Assembly: GCA_038501625.1 (NCBI GenBank)
Contig: JAZAYU010000019.1
Coordinates: forward strand, 456,501 to 520,500
Source of the DNA: Corbicula japonica
Lineage: Eukaryota > Mollusca > Bivalvia > Venerida > Cyrenidae
DNA length: 64,000 nucleotides
Direction: 5' to 3'
Under the pieces are notes generated by a model that made no database searches, was not told the origin of the DNA, and saw only the letters and a list, made by a program, of their open reading frames with translations. This document shows, piece by piece, positions 1 through 9,498 of the stretch (positions are counted from its first letter, which is position 1; each line of letters begins with the position of its first letter). The translations under genes and the position numbers were made by a program.

Positions 1-166
1 AGAATAAACTAAATATCTACTAAAAAAATATTATAATGTCTCAATTGCGGTTAAATTGGAATAAATTTAATCCACATTTCTTTACTGTGTGTTGCGGTCA
101 TATCAAAGAAAACGTAAATTGTTAATTGAGCATTTTGTATTGAGTGTTTTATTTTGTTATTTTCAG

Positions 167-280
167 CTGAGCTGCCTACCGGTACTACAGCATGGCCGGA
201 AATTTGCAGAGTCATGTCCCTTTACCGCGATTGCACAGATGTAAACTACCGTATCGCGTGTGGAGAAAATTGTAACATCA
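167..280 (+). CDS. Lectin gene 1, exon upstream of the CTLD
   Basis: Acceptor TTATTTTCAG and donor GTAAGTATAC bound a 114-nt open exon (starts phase 2, ends phase 1). It reads ELPTGTTAWPEICRV and later RDCTDVNYRIACGENC, a Cys-rich stretch that I do not recognise as a named domain. The phase joins cleanly to the exon at 1825. Confidence 0.78.
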
Positions 281-3200
281 GTAAGTATACTGCCCACAGT
301 TTTGAATTGTATGTCTCTTAATGTGCAAGTGGCTGCTAGAAACTGTGCCAAAGGTCATAAAACTAAAGCTCGAGACCAGTCTCAAGCATCTGATGGGCGG
401 AAATGGCGATTAGTCGCCAGTTCGCCCATGTTACATGTATGATAGCCATATTCAATTGAATGAGTAAAGGGTTAATCACAATTCAATAGACAATGGTCGT
501 GGGCAGTCTGGTTGACGTTTGGTTTAAATATACGATGTATCATATTTGTCCAAACAGATGGCAGGATAAATATCAATACTTATCTTGTATCCAATCAGAT
601 GTTATGATACAAAATCAATACTCTTCAACTGGAGGAAGAAAAGGTCTAATTCAAAAAAGCTTTTAAAACAGTATTTTTTAATTTGAAAAACAGAATACAT
701 ATGACGCACCGTGAGAAAAAATAACCATTGACTTTGCGTAGTGTAAAACCTAATCAAACAGCGGTCTAACATGGTCCGGTAAGACTCTGCACTTGTCGCA
801 TCACGGTGGTTAAGCTACTCGGACTTTTTAGATCAAATCTACGTCTCCTACATGTAACTATTTTTAATCTAGGAAATGACTTTTAATTAATGATTTTTAA
901 AATGGACAATGAGCCGAAAACTTAAAAAAATGACCATAAACTCGGTGAGTTTGAAAAATTAGCATCTCCACGGAATACTAGGATATTTGAGCTGTTTATA
1001 CATGTCATGATATACCATTTTAGTTATGAATTTAACTCGTGGTTCTCTGTACAGCAAGTGGGGCTTCAATCATAGATAGAAAGTGTGTCAATATTTCACC
1101 GATTTGTATTTATAGTTTACTGTATTTTCAAGAAATCATAGCTAGTGCTATTTTCCAAGGCATAATTTTCAACATATTCTTTGAAGAGTTTAAAGAGTTT
1201 ATTAAAAACAAACTTTTTCAAGGCTTTTCAGCATCTTAATATATTGTACAGGTACAATGCGGTTTTGTTTATCTCTTTTAATAAAAACGTATCGATTTTT
1301 TTCTCAAATATGGCACTCATTTTATATAAACAGACCACTGTGACATTCCGTCATGCATTGAAATTAATCATATAACACATAGTTATTGATATAAAGAATT
1401 ATTTGGAGCACGACTGTCCAAAATATAGATTCGATCCAAAAAAGTCCCAGTAGCTTAACTACCGTGCGCATAGGTCCCATTTTGTCATTGTGAATCACAT
1501 AATTATATGATACGTTTTTGTATCATATACTGTAAATACAGTCATATTCGTGGGCATAAACGTTCGTGGTTATTGTTTAAATGTGATTTTTGAGGGTTCT
1601 TTATTTCGTGGTTTTTAAATTTTCTTCTATACGTTTATGTCCAAATGTTTATTTTCTGGATCGATCTGTCCGCGAAATCCACGAAAACTAGTAGCCCACG
1701 AAAATAAGTACACCACGAAAATAAGTACACCACGAAAATAAGTACACCACGAAAACAAGTACACCACGAAAACAAGTACACCATGAAAATTAGCATTTTC
1801 TCTGTATGATATGTTGTATTACAGCGTGTATAGGATCTGCCCTGGTTTACGTGCCGTCCAAGGGATCTTGCTTCGGCGCACCATCCGATGGATTAAACAC
1901 GTGGGCGTTCGCGCAGGTAAATAATTGCTCGTTTTGAAATAAATACTTTACTTTACATCATACGTACAACTGTAAGTGTTTTTCAACTTAAAATATTAAC
2001 AAGAACTTATATGAAACAAAATTTATAACATCTGCGGGGTCGGATGCAAGATTTCCAGAACGGGGGAGGGGGGGAACGTTTTGGGCAGTCTTTGGTTAGG
2101 TACATGACAATATCCAACTTTCTGGCCTAGGTCCCTATAAAAAAGATGTCTTAAGTACAGGATAGAGTCTATTTAGACGTTTCTATAGAAAATAGAAGCC
2201 AAAACAAGCGCATTCTTCAATTTCAATAGAAACGTCCTAATAGACTATTCGACATAGAAGTCGCCCTACATTTGTAGCCATGCGCATGCGCAGGTGATAA
2301 CAGATCGGACTTTTTTTGTTCATTGTAAAACAGAAAATAGAAATGAATTCTATTGAAATAAATGGCTGAGGAATTTTATTTTTATAGCTTCTTATTGGCT
2401 CAATATGTAGAACGACTTCTTAGTATTATTTCACCCTATAAGTCGGGTAGCATGGTATAAATGAGCATTTACAAACTTCGCCTCACTATACAGATTTAAT
2501 TTTTAGTGCTCATTCAAAAGCAATAACCTATACTTTAATTTTCATTTTACTACAAACTTCAGATTTCAATTAGATTTTGACGCAGTGAGCAGCTTCCGTT
2601 AACACTGCAGCACTTCTAAGACGCCGTCATCTTTTTTGTCATGCGACGACTGTAAGAAATGCCGCTCCACTCAAAAGACGCTGTGTTTTTCTTTCAAATT
2701 CCGTTTTGCTGTCAATCATTTTTTCGCTGTGTGTTCATTCCCCTTGCGAATGTTGAAACAATAACAAAAGGCGTGGCTATCAGTAAAGCAACCTCAAGGC
2801 GTGATTAACGTTCTGTCAACTATACTTTCCCGCGCAAAATTATCAGTCGTGTTTGATGTTTCCGTTGCAAGCCAAAATCTAACTGAAATCGAAATTTGTA
2901 GTAACATAGCGAGTCAGTCTGATTGATGGAAAATAGGTTTATGTAAATTATGAAGTTGAGTTTATTATTTTATGTTAAGTATCATTTTGCCTTTGAATTC
3001 CCACGACATATTATTTCTTCTTCATGAGTCCTGCAAGGCTTACGGTGGAAAAATAGCTGTTTTAAAAAATCAGGCCGACGCCGATTACGTCAAATATATT
3101 ATAGAAGCGATAGGTAACTCGTCTTCTCTTGTAAACCGTCAGAAAAAAGAAATAAAAAAGAAACGATGGGAAGAGGCGTAAGAGTAATTGATTAGTTCAT

Positions 3201-6200
3201 TAGGATCTTATCAGATTACGTCATTAGGTAATTCGAGTCGGTGATTGACTAGAGGTATCATTCACGTGTGTTGGGTAAAGATCGCGTGATCCGGCCCGAG
3301 TGGAATATGCACAAGGGCGGTAACGAGGCTCCTTTAACGTCTTTTCCTGTAAAATTTTCTGTGCACTACTTTTTTAAAGTAGCGGAGTGATATACGAAAC
3401 ATTCCATCGTTCATTCATAACTGCGTAAGACGTCGTGACGTCATATAAGGCGTGTGACTCATTCTACATGGGGGTGTAGGATCGAAATTTCCTACACGGG
3501 TGAAAACACCGGATGCTCCGATCTGGTATGCAAGAAGGCTTTGTCAGGCAAAAGTTGGAAACGGATGAAGTCACACGTGAATGTTTTCACCTTGTTACGT
3601 CAGTGCATGGAATGACAAGAAATTTACGCTTTTTTGGTGCGAGTTTATTTATTCGATTTGTTATTCACAGCAATCTTCTATCCAATCACTGATCCAGAAT
3701 TTCAAATATTCTTTGTCTCTTATCTGCTTAAACTACACGTTTTAACCACTTACTGATTTAGTGTTTGTTAAGTACTGAATAAGTATAATATTATGACGTC
3801 ATGTCTGATAGTTGTAAGGTAAAATTATGGGGGATCTCTAAGTAACTTAGTGGTTATTAAGTGAAATTTTAAACAATACGCTCCGTTCTCTTAGGGTTTC
3901 TTAGTTGTTAAAACTTTACTTAATATACACATCCTATAACTAAGACGATGGATGTGGGGGCCAAATTACTATAAACAATGATATCCTCCACGACACAATT
4001 CCCTGCCATCACAAGTATGACGTAACTTACCACGTGATGATGACAAGTTTGTTTTGGAAATGTAAAGGCTGTTTGCAATGCTTTGGCATTATTATAGTTC
4101 GGTCGGGGTTAATTTTCGTGAATTTCGCGCTTTGAAAATTGCATAAAATCATTCAATTTGTTTTCTTGTGAATAAGACAAATGCGCGAGCTTACAATTTA
4201 TGCCTGTGCAAAAGTTTGGTTTATGTTTTTTATAGGCGAAATTCGATAATAGCGAAATTAAATGCTACCATAGTTGTTTCTTAGTCCTATCAGTTAGGAT
4301 GAAATTCAAATACAATGCAACAAGGTATAAAAGCCACGGCAGCTTAAATAACTTCCTCTTTCTTTCCAGAAGCTATTAGCTTCATTTAAGGATTGAATCA
4401 ATATATGATGGTTTTCATTTGGGTATAGAAAACAGTTGGGTTATTTAAAGTGTGTGAAGCCCGAATGGGCTAATAGCGTACTTTAAACAATCCAACTGTT
4501 TTTCATACCCAAATAAAATCCATTAAATATCGATTCAATCCTTATATTTACACACATTAAGACTCTCTTTAATACAGAAATTATTAGAAGATTATTACGG
4601 TTTTTTCGAATAGCTGTTGGAACATCAACATTGACGACAAAGTGAATGACGGCACGCTTTTTCGCAGCAACTCGTGGCAAAACGTGCGTGCTCTGCGACG
4701 TCACACATGCAAATGGTTTTTCTTTTGTTTTAGTATGTGCTTGGTAATTAGAACATGAATTAAACTAAACTGAGCTTGCAAACATTTACTACATCCATAG
4801 CTAAATACATTTATTTACTAAAATCTAGGTGGTAATAAGTATTTCCCAAAAAATTCATTTTTTGAAATTTTAGCCTGTTTTCGCCATTTGCAATGTTTGC
4901 GATACCTTAATTGTTTGTGGTGTCTCTTTTGAATTTGTTCATTTGATAAACCAATGCTTTCTTTTCCTCTCTACATTTTGGCTTTGTTGGGAGATTGTGT
5001 TCTCTGAATGTGGCAATTCCTGATATGCTTATTTCACCTTTTTTAAACAGGAACAACGTTTTCAAATATTCTAGTCGGCGGGCTGAATATAGGTGCAGAT
5101 AACGTCTGGTTTAATCTTGATGGGACGGAGAACGACAACACGTTCTGGGCGAATGGAAGACCGACCAGTAGCGACATCCAGTGTTTGATCTCTCAGAGGA
5201 ACTTTGCTTATAAGCTCGGTGATGACAACTGCCAAAACAACTATCCATTCATTTGTGAAGGAGCTGTGTAAGTATTTTGATTATATAGAGGATATTTGTT
5301 TTAAGGAAGTCTAAGAAAGAAAATTAATATATTTCACAGAGTGAGCTCTGGAATTCGTATTTTCACAAGTGGCGAGGCCACGAGTGAAAATACTTAATTC
5401 CGGAGGTCAAAAGTGAAATAAATTTCTTTTAGTGGTAAAAACAAATTTTTTCTTTATTTATGTTCTGAGATATGCTAATAGTGTACAATTTGCGTGAATT
5501 TGACAGAAAAATGCGTGAAATGGCATTATAAATGTTTGTGTATGACGTGACGTCATGACGTCATATACCCAAATTCGTTCCCGTTTTAAACGTTCTCATT
5601 CGGAATATGATGTATGTTTGGTTACCAACGTTTAAACAGTGAAAACAAAAATGATATTCCACTGTTTGAAAACAATGAAATATCACTTGTATTTCACTAA
5701 ATAAATTTTATTATTATACTGCAAAGAAATTTGCTTGAATTTGATTGGATAATTTGCCGTTGATGTATATCCGTATTTACGGATCGGCCGTAGATATGAA
5801 CGCACGTGCCTAAATTTCCTTCTCTGGCCTCTCACCTTTTCTTTTCGTCCGCCATTTTGTTTTGAATTTCCGTAAAAATGCATAATTTGAAGCCGATCTT
5901 GTAAATTATAAAGCGGTATGCTTAGGGATTACTAAAATTGTTACAGAAAATATTTGTGTTATGTTTTTAACGTCGAAAACGATCAGATTATTCTCAAATT
6001 TTGTAAATAAATATCAAACCGATATTCCATTCAATTTCTATAGTAGTGACGTCATGCAGGTAAATTAATGACGTCAGACATGTAATTATTGAGGTTCTCA
6101 GCGGGGAATCAAGCCGTTCGGCATTAAATATGCGAAATAAATGAAAAATCGATGTTTTCTAATTATTTTTGTCTGAAAAAGTCTTTGCAGTATAATAAAA

Positions 6201-7119
6201 CAATTATTCGGTTCCTTGAAAGGGTATGTGAGGATATATTGCCGGTCTGGGTGTCATATTATCCCTCGCCTGCGGCTCGGGTAATATGACACCCAGACCG
6301 GAAATATATCCTCACATTCCCTGTCAAGAAACCAAATAACTATATATAATTCACTGGAAAGCATAAAATGAATTCAAGTTAGTGACGTCATTTAGAAAAT
6401 AAGGTAAAACACGTTAAGAAAACGGGCTCAAATTTGGGTACTGGCGTCATGACGTCACGTCATAAACAAACGATTTTGACGCCATTTCATGCATTTTTTT
6501 CAAATTTACACAAATTGTGCACTAAAAGCATAATATAAAAAGAAAATTTGTTTTTACCAGTCAAAGATAGAACTTTATTTCACTTATAAACTCCGGAACT
6601 ATGCATTTTTACTCGTGGCTTCGCCACTCGTGAAAATACGAATTCTGGAGCTCACTCGGTGAAATATATTTCTATCTTACAATGGTAAAACAAATATCCT
6701 CTATATCTTTTTCTACATGGGTTTGACCGATTGTTTTGGCATGTTGTCATTTGCAACTATTGATTAGTACAAGCTTAGTGGTTTTACGGTAACAAAGTTA
6801 ATCTTTTTTTCTAATTTATAACGCACGTATACTTTGTTAAGCAAATAATGTAAAGACGTATTTGTCCAGAACAGAATAATAGAATCGTTTAGTTCAATTC
6901 AAATATTTTTAAACTCGTTAAACGTTAAATCAGGTCTTATTTTAGATTTAAATTCAAAAAAAGAAAGATTTATTTTATTTACTCTTTAAATCGTTTTGGG
7001 AGTGCAATTTTTTTAAAATCATGTTTATTACTGAAGTATCATTTAACACCTAATTTTAGCGCTGAAACTATTGATGATATTCTATGACTTCATTTTTCTT
7101 TCTTTACAGAATTGTGTAG
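167..7119 (+). CDS. C-type lectin domain gene 1, 3' part (5' end outside window)
   Basis: Spliced coding sequence from exons 167-280, 1825-1916, 3029-3113, 5051-5267 and 7110-7119, all joined in phase. The product has an N-terminal Cys-containing segment followed by one complete C-type lectin domain (CTLD). Landmarks in order are CFGAPSDGLNTWAFAQ, SCKAYGGKIAVLKNQADADY (helix 2 region), VWFNLDGTENDNTFWANGRP (WxNGxP core strand) and DDNCQNNYPFICEG (terminal Cys motif). Canonical mannose EPN or galactose QPD triplets are absent (the position reads GRP), and the usual WND is replaced by GDD, so calcium-dependent sugar binding is uncertain. The protein is probably secreted, but its signal-peptide exon must lie left of position 1. 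Lectin gene 2 downstream has the same domain and a CTLD intron at the same place, so the two are probably an old tandem duplication. Confidence 0.88.
1696..1793. repeat. 17-bp minisatellite, about six units
   Basis: Six near-identical copies of CACGAAAATAAGTACAC sit in intron 1 of lectin gene 1, within a longer stretch that repeats CGTGG/CCACG words. Later units drift (AAAACAAG, CCATGAAAATTAG). Confidence 0.9.
1825..1916 (+). CDS. Lectin gene 1, first CTLD exon
   Basis: Acceptor TGTTGTATTACAG and donor GTAAATAA bound 92 nt. The exon encodes TCIGSALVYVPSKGSCFGAP and ends NTWAFAQ, the first beta strand and the W-x-x-A opening of a C-type lectin domain. It ends in phase 0. Confidence 0.88.
2165..2440. 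repeat. Dispersed repeat, second copy near 38020
   Basis: The segment starting ACGTTTCTATAGAAAATAGA and containing CCATGCGCATGCGCAG, then TTGAAATAAATGGC, recurs with drift at 38020-38250 in a prominin intron. No reading frame is seen. It is likely a decayed non-autonomous element. Confidence 0.65.
2550..2901. mobile_element. MITE family A, copy 1 (CTACAAA/TTTGTAG ends)
   Basis: This 352-bp element has inverted ends: CTACAAACTTCAGATTTC on the left and GAAATCGAAATTTGTAG on the right. The body contains GACGCCGTCAT, CCGCTCCACTCAAAAGACGC and GGCGTGATTAACG, all shared with copies at 9101, 11981 (both inverted) and 27830 (same orientation). There is no coding capacity. It lies 127 bp before a CTLD exon. 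Confidence 0.88.
3029..3113 (+). CDS. Lectin gene 1, CTLD helix exon
   Basis: The sequence TTCTTCTTCATGAG precedes the exon and GTAACTCG follows it. The 85 nt translate as SCKAYGGKIAVLKNQADADY and continue to IIEAIG, the Cys and A-V-L-K helix region of a CTLD. It enters in phase 0 and leaves in phase 1, exactly as needed to join 1916 to 5051. Confidence 0.85.
3114..5050. other. Lectin gene 1 intron 3
   Basis: Noncoding. It contains a decayed copy of the TCAGATATGACGTCAT-type repeat near 3750-3990 and the dyad repeat at 4388-4715. Just before the next exon is a segment reading GAATGTGGCAATTCCTGATA that recurs at 50797 in a prominin intron. Confidence 0.6.
4388..4715. repeat. Dispersed repeat with 75-bp dyad, copy 1
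   Basis: The left half folds on itself: GATTGAATCAATATATGATG and GGGTATAGAAAACAGTTGGG pair with CCAACTGTTTTTCATACCC and CATTAAATATCGATTCAATC, around an AAGTGTGTGAAGCCCG centre. The right half (CTGTTGGAACA, ACGGCACGCTTTTTCG, CGTGGCAAAACGTGCGTGCT) is non-repetitive. The whole unit recurs at 26092-26405, with a fragment near 10340-10450. Confidence 0.82.
5051..5267 (+). CDS. Lectin gene 1, main CTLD core exon
   Basis: Acceptor TTTTTTAAACAG and donor GTAAGTATTT bound 217 nt. In phase it reads TTFSNILVGGLNIGADNVWF, then FWANGRP, then LGDDNCQNNYPFICEG, which is the loop region and terminal disulphide Cys of a CTLD. If the donor were not used, the frame would stop at TAA 5269-5271, two residues later, so the protein is almost the same either way. 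Confidence 0.9.
5283..6706. mobile_element. Foldback element F, full 1.42-kb copy
   Basis: The ends are a perfect 21-bp inverted repeat (ATATAGAGGATATTTGTTTT at the left, its complement at 6686-6706). The arms continue as imperfect inverted copies for several hundred bases, including TTCGTATTTTCAC and GTGGCGAGGCCACGAG blocks, GTGAAATA stretches, and a TGACGTCATGACGTCA block near both 5553 and 6450. A 110-bp near-perfect hairpin lies inside at 6218-6330. No transposase frame is present. Half copies occur at 12725, 17985, 29990 and 41925. Confidence 0.88.
6218..6330. repeat. Near-perfect hairpin nested in element F
   Basis: The arm GTGAGGATATATTGCCGGTC, GGGTGTCATATTA pairs with TAATATGACACCC, GACCGGAAATATATCCTCAC around CCTCGCCTGCGGCTCGGG. 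It is GC-rich at the centre in AT-rich surroundings. Related CTCGG-centred hairpins are at 26915-27095 and 62901-63041. Confidence 0.88.
7110..7119 (+). CDS. Lectin gene 1, terminal coding exon and stop
   Basis: After acceptor TTTTCTTTCTTTACAG the frame continues two residues (completing V, then I-V) to TAG at 7117-7119. The same pattern, a tiny terminal coding exon after the CTLD, is seen in lectin gene 2. The exon then runs on as 3' UTR. Confidence 0.6.
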
Positions 7120-7159
7120 GAAGAAGAATCAGACAGCTTCGATATGTTGCGTTCTCCTG

Positions 7160-7306
7160 GCTCCAAGATTATAAAACTGAGCTTGGAAACCAGTCTCATA
7201 TCTCAAGCAGCTGATTGGCTGAAATGGTGACTGGTCGCCATTTCAGCCAATCGTATGCTTGAGATTTGAGACTGTTTCCATTCTCAGTTTTATAACCTTG
7301 GGACCA
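7160..7306. mobile_element. Hairpin MITE family P, copy 1
   Basis: A nearly full-length palindrome. ATTATAAAACTGAGCTTGGA and AAACCAGTCTCATATCTCAA pair with TTGAGATTTGAGACTG and TCTCAGTTTTATAACC, around GGCTGAAATGGTGACTGGTCGCCATTTCAGCC. It lies in the probable 3' UTR of lectin gene 1. Better copies are at 31975 and 60479. Confidence 0.9.
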
Positions 7307-7347
7307 GTTTGAAATTATAACAAAGCAGTGTTTATATGAATATCATG

Positions 7348-7353
7348 AATAAA
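7348..7353 (+). terminator. Candidate poly(A) signal of lectin gene 1
   Basis: AATAAA lies 229 bp after the predicted stop codon, downstream of the hairpin element. Further AATAAA words occur near 7530 and 7594, so the actual cleavage site is not fixed by sequence. Confidence 0.45.
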
Positions 7354-8112
7354 AATATCGAGACAAGTTGCAGATGTTGATGAACTACTTCCCCCCCCCC
7401 CACCCCTGGACACCAATAAAATTCAAAATGTTCCAAACCAAACAAGTATGAAGCATTGGAAAGCTTCATAATGTTGGATTTTTCTGTACTAAATTTATCA
7501 AAAACTATGATATTACCTGTATTGCAGGAATAAAAACTATTTTGACATGTTGAAGATGTTGATCAAAAACTATGATTAGATGAATATCAGGAATAAATTA
7601 ATTTTGAAAAGTTGAAGGTGTTGATCAATTTCTTGTTTGACCCGCTCCTCTGATAATAACATATCACTGTAACAAGTGATCTGATTTTTTGAAATGGCGA
7701 AACCGATACGGACAGGTACTCTGTATGAAAAATGGCAGAGGTTAAGTGTCGCACTACTAATACAACTATAGCAGGTTACACGTGCAATCTTATGGCCAAC
7801 CGAGAAAGATTAAGTCAATGTTGCATATTTGCAGTTTCGAAATTGTTTGTCTTTTATTGTCAGTTACTCGCTAAATTTTATTGAATATGCCGCCTTAACT
7901 GTCAAAAACCCATTGAAAATACAAGTAACATGTAATGAAACCGAGAGACTGACATACAAACGATAGCAGAGAAGAATTTTTCTCACTGTGTAGAAAATCC
8001 TAACACGCTATGCACTTAAACCGGAAATTACACGCCATGTGAAGCAATGCTTTGGATATTATGCTACATAAATGTGATCGAAAATGAATCCCATTTCTAC
8101 CTATAGATCTGA

Positions 8113-8545
8113 AATGATTGTAAATGAATGCCACCTTCTCCTTGTATGTCCGAATTATTGAAAACGACAATCACCTTCTCCGTGTATGTCCGAATTATTG
8201 AAAATGAATACCACCTTCTCTATGTATGTCCAAATTATTGAAAATGAATACCACCTTCTCCATGTATATCCGAATTATTGAAAATGACAATCACCTCCTT
8301 GTATGTCCGAATTGTCGAAAATGACAATCACCTTCTCCTTGTATGTCTGAATTATTAAAAATGAATACCACCTTCTCTATGTATGTCCAAATTATTGAAA
8401 ATGAATACCACCTTCTCCATGTATGTCCGAATTAATGAAAATGAATACCACCTTTTCATTGGATGACCGAATTATTGAAAAAAATCCAATTTTTACATTG
8501 AATTTCCAAATTTTCGAAAATGAATACCACATTCTCCAAATCATT
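8113..8545. repeat. Approximately 42-bp minisatellite, about ten units
   Basis: Units read roughly TTGAAAATGAATACCACC then TTCTCCATGTATGTCCGAAT. Some units are shortened (near 8295) or carry GACAATCACC in place of GAATACCACC. Spacer sequence differs within units rather than between identical repeats, so this is a degenerate satellite. Confidence 0.9.
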
Positions 8546-8632
8546 GAAAATCAGTTCCTCTCTTCTTTATACGACTAATTTATGTGTAAACCTCCCACTT
8601 GCACTAATAGGATTTCTAATAAAGAAGGCATC

Positions 8633-8890
8633 GGTAAACCAGTGGTAGAGCGATCGCTTAGGGATCGAGGAATCCCAGGTTCTAGCCCGAGTCCGGGCGC
8701 TTATTTCCATGAGCAGGAAATTAAAACATTGCTTCTCTCCGCCTAGGCGTATATAGTAGTGTATGCTGCCTTCAGTGCCGACTGTTAACGGACGACTTAT
8801 ATTCAGTGATCAGGGGGTAAATGTGAAGTCGGATGAATATGGTTAAAAACAACAACAGAAGCCGAGTTACCGCCCTTGAAAGATCGGCTG
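8633..8890 (+). mobile_element. tRNA-derived SINE-like element
   Basis: The head resembles tRNA promoter boxes: GTAAACCAGTGGTAGAGC (A-box like) and CCCAGGTTCTAGCCC (B-box like). It is followed by a unique body and an AAAACAACAACAG tail. The tRNA fold is degenerate, so a functional tRNA is unlikely. Confidence 0.6.
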
Positions 8891-9100
8891 CGAAACAATT
8901 TGTCACTTTGGGTTTTAATCAGGAAATCAACCTAACACTTGCACTTACAAGTTTTTTATATAGACGAACAAGTACAAAATGCCTTTGTGAATTAGTTTGA
9001 ACTCATCCGTAAACTTAATAAACTTGCTTGACAAAGCACGCGGTCATATAAAACATAAAAAAATAAGAACAAACTTTGTCAATCAAAGACGGTGGGTACT

Positions 9101-9498
9101 TACTACAAATTTCGATTTCAGTTAGAGTTTACTTTGTCAATCAAAGACGGTGGGTACTTACTTCAAATTCGGTTTAAGTTAGATTTTAACTTGCAACCAA
9201 ACATCAAACACGATGCGCGGCGACTGATATTTTCGTTGAGAAGTAGCGCGGGAAGAATAATTGACAGAACGTTGTTCGTTGTTAATCACGCCTTCAGGTT
9301 GCTTACTTTAAGCCACACCTCTTGTTAATGTTTCAATTCCGCAAGGGTAATGAACCCAAAGCGACAAAAATTTGATTGACAGCAAAAGCAATTTAGAAGT
9401 AAAATAAAGGGTCTTTTGATTGTAGCGGCAGTCTAACAGTGCAATAGGAGGTTTCTCGCTGGGTCAATATCTAAATGAAATCGAATTAACTTGTAGTA
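9101..9498. mobile_element. MITE family A, copy 2
   Basis: It opens CTACAAATTTCGATTTCAGT and ends TCGAATTAACTTGTAG. The body matches copy 1 in reverse. Its left end is locally duplicated: TTGTCAATCAAAGACGGTGG followed by GTACTTACT and the terminal repeat occurs at 9076 and again at 9134. Confidence 0.85.

Noticed and set aside
8113..8545. Regular repeats resembling a CRISPR array
   Set aside because: Units are contiguous and degenerate with no unique spacers, there are no cas genes, and the surrounding DNA is animal genomic sequence.
9092..9328. Open frame across MITE A copy 2
   Set aside because: Other copies of the same element do not keep the frame, so it is chance.
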